Shown one piece after another: positions 9,452 through 14,832 of a DNA stretch of 14,832 nucleotides. Made by a program: the position numbers and the translations under genes. The notes beneath the pieces were generated by a model. The model was not told the origin of the DNA. It ran no database searches and was given only the letters and a program-made list of their open reading frames with translations. The stretch lies in assembly GCA_003833135.1 (NCBI GenBank), contig QZLH01001224.1, positions 7,720-22,551 on the forward strand, written 5' to 3'. Numbering within the stretch: position 1 is the stretch's first letter; every line of letters starts with the position of its first letter. Origin of the DNA: Oehlia diaphana. Its lineage: Eukaryota; Glomeromycota; Glomeromycetes; Glomerales; Glomeraceae.

Positions 9452-11110
9452 TTAGTGAAATCTATTGATTCTATGGATTCTATAGGATAAAGGTAATCTT
9501 GTATTATAAGTATTTTGATAATTCTCTTGTGATAATAAGTTAAGATATGAATTACCTGAATATTCAAATGAATTATCATCAGTAGCATTTTTTGGTTCTG
9601 GAAGATTTTTAAAGTCTAAAAGTCTACTTGTATAAACTGCTTGAGGATTTGTAGTATATGAAAGAGAAGTACCAGCTTGTGATAATGAGGAAGAAGATAG
9701 CTTTTCATTAATTTTATCCACTTCTTCAACTTGTTTTTTGATTTCATAATTACTTGCATCATGGTCTCGCAAACTCCTATATAAATCTTCCAATAAATCA
9801 ACTAACTTATTTGCTTTAGGTCGTTTTAAAGAATCTGCATCCCAACATTGTGAAATTATGTTCAAAATTAGTTGAGGAATTTTATAATTAGATTTTGGCC
9901 TAAGGCCTTGACAAATTCCAATAGCTAAGAATTGATCATGAGCAATATCATGATAAGGAGGAAACCCTGTACAGACTTCATATGCAATAATTCCGAATGC
10001 ATAAATATCACTTTCTTTAGTATATCGTTTTCCTCTTAAAACCTCAGGTGCTACATAAGGTAATACTCCATATATTTCTTTATATTCATCATGAGAAGGT
10101 GCTACATTTGCTGGTCGACATAATCCTAAATCAGCAATGTAAATGAAAAAATCATGACTGTTTATGCTACCATTCAATATATTACCACAATGAAAATCAT
10201 TATGAACTAAATTTTTATCATGAATATTTTTAAGGCCACATGCAATTTTTTGTAAAATATTTAACTTTTCTTCCCATTTCATTGAATTAAAATTATTATT
10301 TAAATGTTGTCTTAAATTTCCATTTTCTGCATATTCCATTACCATCATAAAATTATCAGATTCTGGATCTTTAGTAATGCCATAACAGCGAATTACAAAA
10401 CCAAAAAAAGATGTAACCATATGTGATTCAATCTAAAAAGAATTTATATAAATTAGTTTATCATTTATATGATTTTTATAAATCAAAAGTCTCAATTTAT
10501 ATAAATATCAACTTACTTCTTTTAAAAATTCGGCTGTAATATTTTGTGAATTATGTAAACATTTTAAAACAACTGGAAAATTTTCATGCCTTTCAACAAT
10601 ATTTTTACTTTTTTTCCATTGATTATTTTCAGTATCCCATTTTTCTATACATCCATCTTTCCAAATTGCTTTATAAATAGTTCCAAACCCTCCTTTGGTC
10701 AAATATTCAACGTTTTCAAATCTATCATATTCAATCCATTCTAAAATTTCTCTATCATTATTGGCTTTAAGTTGTGTTTTTTGAATAAATTTATCAACTT
10801 CATGGTTTCCACTAGTCCAATTTTTGAAATTTTGTTGAAAATATTTGGCACCACATAATTGACACCAAACATAAGAAGTTTTGGGCTGCTTACAATCATT
10901 ACATAAACCATACCATTTAAAACGATTTTTCAATTCTTCATTTAATATTAGCTTATCTATTAACAAACTTTGTTCAACTGTTAACTTCTGATAGTTAAAA
11001 TCTTTTATTTGCTCAATTACATCGCTATTGAGCATAAATTCATCCATATTTGGATGGTAAATTATGATTGTAAAGAGTAAAAGAAATTTTTTATTATTTT
11101 TCAAACCCAC
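9452..11110 (-). CDS. Protein kinase (TKL-like) with N-terminal zinc-ribbon-like motif, two exons
   Basis: This is a predicted cytosolic Ser/Thr protein kinase, 524 residues after splicing. Exon 1 is 11110-10517 and exon 2 is 10432-9452; they join in frame as FLKE then IESH. Cys70/73 and Cys83/86 form a CxxC...CxxC ribbon-like motif just before the kinase domain (about 131-412). Visible kinase landmarks are: Gly-rich loop GGFG (140-143), ATP-binding Lys183 in VVLKCL, alpha-C Glu198 immediately before the intron, catalytic loop HNDFHCGN with Asp277 and Asn282, metal-binding DLG (299-301), APE (326-328) and Arg402. The usual Lys two residues after the catalytic Asp is His279, and HRD is HND. 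As I recall, both changes are common in the expanded Rhizophagus kinase family. The tail (about 415-524) is rich in Ser, Asn and Thr. The first Met gives a hydrophobic FLLLFTIII that may be untranslated leader; Met22 (11047) is an equally good or better start. The substrate is unknown. The gene is divergent from the ORF at 11330. Confidence 0.88.
10433..10516 (-). other. Intron 1 of the kinase gene
   Basis: The intron is 84 nt long, with donor GTAAGT starting at 10516 and acceptor CTTTTTAG ending at 10433. ACTAAT near its 3' end is a plausible branch site. It falls in phase 0 right after the alpha-C glutamate codon, and splicing restores one continuous kinase domain. Confidence 0.9.
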
Positions 11111-11329
11111 GGCATTAGTTATAAAATGTATTACAGTCGCACAGCAGCGATCGACAAATTTAAGTTGAATAAGTTAAACAAGACGTTTAAAAATCAGCTG
11201 ATGATCACAAGGAATTTCGTCAGGATGACCCTTTAAGCGCAGCAACGATCTGAAAAATGTGGCGAATAATTGCGAATAATTAGCTTCTAAATGATTCTTT
11301 TATTTTTAAACATTTATACCTTTAGAAAT
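11111..11329. promoter_or_regulatory. Divergent intergenic region with duplicated motifs
   Basis: This 219-bp gap lies between the 5' ends of the minus-strand kinase and the plus-strand ORF at 11330, so it may serve both. It is visibly less AT-rich than its surroundings. GCACAGCAGCGATC (11139-11152) and GCGCAGCAACGATC (11237-11250) match at 12 of 14 positions in the same orientation. GCGAATAATT is perfectly tandemly duplicated at 11262-11281. On the minus strand a weak TATA-like TTTATAAC lies at about 11121-11128. If it is used, transcription would start near or below 11100, favouring the kinase start at 11047. Regulatory roles are inferred. Confidence 0.4.
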
Positions 11330-11449
11330 ATGTCAAATAATTCGGTATCTACCAATAAAATTATTGAATTTCAACTGCTATGTGCTGGATATCAACAATC
11401 TTCCAAAACGGTAGTAAATTTGAAATCATTAATTATAAATAACCTGTAG
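11330..11449 (+). CDS. Short ORF, possible first exon of an unrecognised gene
   Basis: From ATG 11330 the frame reads 39 codons (MSNNSVSTNKIIEFQLLCAG and onward) to TAG at 11447-11449. Composition and the Ser/Asn-rich start resemble genuine fungal N-termini more than random AT-rich sequence. Donor-like GTAGTA and GTAAAT at 11411 and 11414 follow the KT codons. A good acceptor, CCTTGAATTTGCAG, ends at about 11611 and is followed by open sequence to about 11740. The phases do not join the most protein-like downstream frame (GYASRYISERKRIQKIK), so I cannot build a complete model. It may be a small real gene or a decaying one. No family is recognised. Confidence 0.3.
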   Translation: MSNNSVSTNKIIEFQLLCAGYQQSSKTVVNLKSLIINNL

Positions 11450-11881
11450 TAGAAGTTACACACAGAAGCATAAAAGTTTGAGCATAATGTGAGGAAAAAA
11501 ACAATTCGTTGAAAGAAAAATATAGTATTTTTAGCATTTTACAGAATATAATTATACTTAATTCATTGATCAATCATTTGTGCTCTTGTTTTCTTTCCTT
11601 GAATTTGCAGAAGGGTATGCTTCTAGATATATATCTGAAAGAAAGCGTATACAAAAAATTAAAATATCAGCGACTAATACAGATATTGTCATAAGTTTTT
11701 TTTTGAATACATCAGCAAATTATGCGATTAAAAAAATTTAAAGAAACTTCTAAGGAAGAACACATCTTTTTTTGATATGGTTACTTATAAATTATTTTTC
11801 AAATTATGAAGTAACTTCTCGTCATTCATTTCAGCCATTATGAAAGAGTCTAAACCATTTGGTTACAAGTAATTAAATAGG
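11450..11881. other. Region with a possible downstream exon, otherwise unassigned
   Basis: After a splice-acceptor-like TTTGCAG near 11611, a frame reads GYASRYISERKRIQKIK and SATNTDIVISFF and stays open to a TAA near 11740. The alternative frame from 11509 to 11694 is also open (61 codons) but looks less protein-like. Which is coding, if either, is unclear. Positions 11745-11881 show nothing recognisable. Confidence 0.25.
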
Positions 11882-11958
11882 TTTCACGGGGAATCATGAA
11901 TATCAACGATTTTCACGGATGCGCCGTGAAAATCATAATATTTATGTGACACGTGAAA
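11882..11958. repeat. Long imperfect palindrome with CACG arms
   Basis: A perfect 11-bp stem, GATTTTCACGG (11908-11918) with CCGTGAAAATC (11924-11934), closes a 5-nt loop. Pairing continues outward imperfectly through CATGAATAT/ATATTTATG to TTTCACG (11882-11888) and CGTGAAA (11952-11958). The arms are GC-richer than the flanks and end in TTTCACG, so this resembles a foldback miniature element. The coding frame of the adjacent kinase fragment runs back into its right arm, suggesting insertion into, or a breakpoint of, that gene. Confidence 0.6.
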
Positions 11959-12241
11959 AAACATGTAAAATACTAAGTGATAAGAGGAAAAAAGCTGTCT
12001 GTGTGAAATTTATTGAACTTTATGAAAGTAAGTATAAATTTATTACTTTACAATTAATCCATTGGTAATAATACAATATTATTTTCTTTTTGCGATCTAA
12101 TTTTAATATATTTGAATAGAATGTTGGAAACACGAACCAGATGAATGACTCAATACTTCTCAAATAAATTCAGAACTTAATAGTATTGATTCTAAAAACA
12201 ATAACGCATCTACAGTTCCTTATTCTAAAAAAAGGAAGTAA
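11919..12241 (+). pseudogene. Orphan 3' end of a second TKL-like kinase gene, intron retained
   Basis: After splicing 12028-12119 the plus strand reads KFIELYEKCWKHEPDE, then a TGA at 12146-12148, then LNTSQINSELNSIDS to a TAA at 12239-12241. This is the typical last helix of TKL-family domains, of the form 'ELYxxCWxxxPDxRPxIxxVxxxL', where the residue after PDE is a conserved Arg. The TGA sits exactly there, as a CGA-to-TGA or AGA-to-TGA change would give. The tail ends in a basic YSKKRK. The rest of the kinase domain is absent upstream, where the long palindrome at 11882-11958 lies instead. It is therefore a truncated pseudogene or displaced 3' fragment, on the strand opposite the intact kinase 800 bp away. 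The kinase assignment rests on this short motif. Confidence 0.6.
12028..12119 (+). other. Intron in the kinase 3' fragment
   Basis: The intron is 92 nt long, with donor GTAAGT at 12028, acceptor TTTGAATAG ending at 12119, and CTAAT near 12097 as a possible branch site. Splicing splits a Lys codon in phase 1 and joins KFIELYE to KCWKHEPDE in one frame. This supports a formerly expressed gene rather than a retrocopy. Confidence 0.7.
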
Positions 12242-13339
12242 GCAAAAAAACGAAGTTTGTATATTCCTATCAAATTGACTTGGACAAGATTTATCAATTA
12301 TTTTTCTTTGATATTTCATTGTCGTTATAACAACTGTTTTCCTGTTCACATGGTGAAAGTAATTTTCGTTTATTACCAAGAGGAGTTTGTATAGATTAAA
12401 TTATGTCCTTCAATTCTTTCAACAGCGATTGATATGATGATAATAACTAGAAAATTCTAGGAACAGGACAGTGATAGTTATTAGTGGGAGTTAATCTGCA
12501 ACGTGGCGTATGACCCGCAAAAGTCTGATAAATCTGGAAGTGTTTAATCCCAGATCGACCTATATTTTACAGATTAATTCGTTAAACTTCACTGGCAATA
12601 CAATGAAAATTAATAAAAATTAATAAATAACTATATTTTTATATTTTCTTTTTAATATAATTTTTTTTAAATATTTAATTAATATTTTATATTTATAGAA
12701 GTTATATTAACATCACATTATTGCATATATTTATTTATTATTTTAAAAGATTTATAAAAAAAAATAATATGCAAATAACTAATAATTATAGTTTTTACTA
12801 GCCGTAACCTGTCGCGCTGCGCCGGGATATATATTATACTACTATGTATTGAAAAGAAAATTCTAGTTTATGTTTAGAAATTTTATTACTTATATAATAC
12901 TAATTTTTTTGTAATTAGAAATTTGAAGAATTGAAAGTAAATAAATAATTCAAAATAAAATAAATAAATAAATAATAAAATTAAATAAAATAAAAATTTA
13001 AAAAGGTGAAAAAAAAAAAACTTAAGAAAGGAGTCTGAAAGGTAGTCAGTACCCTTAGAAAAAAATTTTTGCATGTTAATAAAAAACTGAAGTAGTTATG
13101 TAGATTTGTATTTAATATTAGACTAACAATTTAATTTTTAAGAAGACATTGTATAATACTGATCATACAGTAATTTATATTTACAATATATACAATACAA
13201 TAATGTGAAGTATATTTACAATATGATTAAATTAAAATGATTTAGTATTACAATAACAATACAAATATTTTAATATTAAACAAATGTTGCGTATTATAGA
13301 ATTTATGGTTTATTTATATGTTTCACAAAATCAATTCTG
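12242..13339. other. Non-coding stretch, no gene seen
   Basis: Positions 12440-12600 are moderately GC-richer and contain a short hairpin, ATCTGG (12532-12537) with CCAGAT (12550-12555), but no tRNA-like arms or internal promoter boxes. Positions 12600-12790 and 12830-13340 are nearly pure AT. No coding relic was recognised. The small GC-rich island near 12800 is listed separately. Confidence 0.5.
12798..12831. repeat. GC-rich island, probably the end of a repeat element
   Basis: ACTAGCCGTAACCTGTCGCG followed by CTGCGCCGGGATATATAT stands alone in otherwise AT-only DNA. The layout (ACTAGC start, GC-rich core, then TA repeats) recalls termini of dispersed repeats seen in other eukaryotes. I cannot assign the class, and this rests on recall only. 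Confidence 0.35.
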
Positions 13340-14260
13340 AATAATTAATTACAAAAAAAAAAAAATAAATAAACAAATTTCTCATCACCAAGAATACCAT
13401 CATACGAATGTATTATTACAGAAGATTATATCACAGTAATCTAATTAAAAAAAATTATTTCAAAAAAAAAAAAGTTTCCATTATCAAATCTATTATTACA
13501 AAAAAAAAAAAAAAAAATATTCTTATCACCAAAGCCTATTGTTATTATTAAAAAAATTGATAGAACTATTACTTAATAGTATTAGAATGACGCCAGTTAC
13601 CAGGAAACAGAAAAGTAAATTTTTTTTATAACCGGGAACTAACTATTACTAATTAATATTAGTAAATGTCAGTTTACCGAACATAAAGAAAGGACAAAGT
13701 CCGATCTATTGTTGGAAAAAAAAATTTTAAAAAATAAAAAATCTGATCTGTTGTTAAAAAAATTTCTAAATTAAAAAAAAATCCTAAAAAAAAAAAAAAT
13801 TCATTAAAAAAAAAATAAATGAAAATTATTAAATGATTCTGTTGTTAAAAAATAAATAATAATAATAAATAACTAAATGATCTTTTAAAATCCATTTATT
13901 TTTTCAGCGACGATTTTTTTTAGAACTAAATAAAAAGGCGTAAATAAAGTGATCATAATCTATTAAGAAAATAAAAAAAAAAAGTTACTAAACGATCTAT
14001 TAAAAAAAAATAATAATAAAATTACTAAATGATCTATCGTTAAAAAAAAATTAAATTGTTTAATAAAAAAAAAAATTACTCAATGAAAAAAAATTCTAAT
14101 GTAAAAAAAAAAAAATAAAGAAATTAAAAAATTACTAAACGAAAGGAAGGCCAAAGTTCGATCTATTCAAAAAAAAAAAATCATGGTTAATCTATTATTG
14201 TAAAAAAAAAAATAAAATAAAATATTACTAATCGTAAAGAAGATTTTTAAAAAAAGCCTC
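13340..14260. repeat. Degenerate A-tract repeat array
   Basis: Runs of roughly 7-18 A alternate with a recurring short word of the form TTACTAAAYGATCTATTGTTA. Copies or part-copies are visible near 13486 (AATCTATTATTAC), 13703 (CGATCTATTGTTGG), 13742 (TCTGATCTGTTGTTA), 13831 (AATGATTCTGTTGTTA), 13990 (AACGATCTATT), 14027 (AATGATCTATCGTTA), 14158 (TCGATCTATT) and 14190 (AATCTATTATTGT). AAAGGACAAAGTCCGATCTA (13691) recurs as AAAGGAAGGCCAAAGTTCGA (14141). Spacing is irregular, about 30-100 bp. All copies share one orientation. No coding sequence is seen. Confidence 0.6.
13646..13665. repeat. Short palindrome
   Basis: TTACTAAT (13646-13653) and ATTAGTAA (13658-13665) form a perfect 8-bp stem around TAAT, within the A-tract array. 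Confidence 0.5.
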
Positions 14261-14387
14261 GGTAAAAAAAAAGGATCCAACCAAAAAAGGTTAATCAAAA
14301 AACTACATATACATTAGTAATCAACGTCAATCAAATAATATTCTAACCTAATATGGAATAGATTAGGCGCAGGAAACAGAGGACACG

Positions 14388-14732
14388 ATGAACTGGGAAA
14401 GAATGAAGGCCGACGTCGCAAAGAATTTTAAAGAAACATTGGGATTGTCGACTGATAAAGAATTCAAGGATTGGTCAATGGAAAAGAATAATTTCATGCT
14501 TCTGGGTCATAAAATAATAAGTGAAGTGGAACAAAGTGAGATGTTAAGGGTATATACCACGCTCAACGAAGAGTTCACTTCAAGACTCAAGGATGAGAAC
14601 TTCTCGAAAGATGATAAAGGATTAGGAGAGAAAAGACCAATTCCAGAATCACCGGGAGTAGAGATTTCAAGAAGGAAGGAAGACAAGAAAACAAAGAAAA
14701 AGAACAAGAAGAACAAAAAGGAGGAAGAATGA
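14388..14732 (+). CDS. Small protein with Lys-rich C-terminus, family not recognised
   Basis: This encodes a 114-residue protein of unknown function. The ATG at 14388 is the first after an in-frame TAG at 14364-14366, so the start is well bounded. Residues 1-70 are amphipathic and charged (MNWERMKADVAKNF, then KIISEVEQSEMLRVY), predicted helical, with no membrane segment. Residues 80-93 contain a Pro-rich PIPESP linker. Residues 95-114 are almost all Arg, Lys, Glu and Asn (RRKEDKKTKKK), typical of a nuclear-localisation or nucleic-acid-binding tail. Codons are noticeably less AT-rich than the flanking sequence, and the ORF begins directly after the A-tract array. It could be an independent gene, the 3' exon of one, or a small ORF of a dispersed element. 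Confidence 0.55.
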   Translation: MNWERMKADVAKNFKETLGLSTDKEFKDWSMEKNNFMLLGHKIISEVEQSEMLRVYTTLNEEFTSRLKDENFSKDDKGLGEKRPIPESPGVEISRRKEDKKTKKKNKKNKKEEE

Positions 14733-14780
14733 GAATAGTGAGGAGATTTAGGATAGAAAATTACAAGACAAATTGAAGTC

Positions 14781-14795
14781 ACGTGTTAATCACGT
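14781..14795. repeat. Small hairpin downstream of the small ORF
   Basis: ACGTG (14781-14785) and CACGT (14791-14795) form a perfect 5-bp stem around TTAAT, about 50 bp after the stop codon. Confidence 0.4.
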
Positions 14796-14807
14796 AAAAA
14801 ATGTACC

Positions 14808-14813
14808 AATAAA
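14808..14813 (+). terminator. AATAAA polyadenylation signal
   Basis: A canonical AATAAA lies 75 bp after the stop of the 14388-14732 ORF, on the same strand. It suits a short 3' UTR for that gene. Confidence 0.5.
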
Positions 14814-14832
14814 AAATAATCATGTAGTTTTC

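Noticed and set aside
9616..9801. Minus-strand 61-codon open frame
   Set aside because: It is an alternative frame within the kinase tail exon.
11048..11110. N-terminal hydrophobic segment of the kinase as a signal peptide or membrane anchor
   Set aside because: Only about ten residues are hydrophobic, the kinase and Cys motifs are cytosolic types, and Met22 downstream is a plausible start. It is more likely 5' leader.
12170..12379. Minus-strand 69-codon open frame
   Set aside because: It overlaps the kinase 3' fragment antisense, and its residues look like translated AT-rich repeat sequence.
12440..12600. tRNA gene or tRNA-derived SINE in the GC-richer patch
   Set aside because: No acceptor or TPsiC-type arms and no A/B promoter boxes could be traced. 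Only a 6-bp hairpin is present.
12886..13074. Minus-strand Phe/Leu-rich open frame as a membrane protein
   Set aside because: It is the complement of A-rich simple sequence. The Phe/Leu/Tyr runs come from base composition.
14507..14782. Minus-strand 91-codon open frame with a Phe run
   Set aside because: It is antisense to the Lys-rich ORF at 14388-14732. The Phe run is the complement of the Lys codons.

Overview
This window looks like a very AT-rich piece of a fungal nuclear genome, most likely an arbuscular mycorrhizal fungus of the Rhizophagus type (Glomeromycotina). The reasons are the base composition, short GT-AG introns of about 85-195 nt with CTAAT-like branch sites, a TKL-type kinase of the highly expanded family I associate with Rhizophagus, and a dense layer of decayed Helitron and hAT elements. 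The organism is inferred from recalled family resemblance, not from a database search.

Layout. Positions 1-4600 hold no intact gene. They contain hairpin-forming AT-rich sequence and several decayed coding fragments of unrecognised families (260-400, 951-1423, 2830-3030, 3335-3490). An unassigned coding-like relic follows at 4667-5250. Positions 5305 to about 6460 are the remains of a hAT transposase that still contains a recognisable intron. A Helitron relic (about 6466-9011) abuts it and keeps the Rep HUH and two-Tyr motifs, but most of its helicase is deleted. The Helitron reading frame is itself interrupted at 6655-7013 by a short element with 12-bp terminal inverted repeats.

The one convincing conserved gene is on the minus strand at 9452-11110. 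It is a two-exon protein kinase with a zinc-ribbon-like N-terminal motif and a Ser/Thr/Asn-rich tail. A third coding-like exon (9189-9247) can be joined to it only after a +1 frame change, so the tail may have been shortened by a frameshift. Upstream, a 220-bp stretch with duplicated motifs separates this gene from a divergent short plus-strand ORF (11330).

From 11880 to 12241 a long imperfect palindrome is followed by an orphan 3' end of a second kinase gene of the same family, on the plus strand, with its intron preserved and one in-frame TGA. Positions 12242-14387 are non-coding: AT-rich sequence, a small GC-rich island near 12800, and about 900 bp of A-tract-rich degenerate repeats. The window ends with a 114-codon ORF (14388-14732) with a Lys-rich C-terminus and a nearby AATAAA, in less AT-rich DNA than its surroundings.

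In the decayed genes the premature stops fall almost always where the family expects Gln, Arg or Trp. This points to decay mainly by C-to-T / G-to-A transitions.
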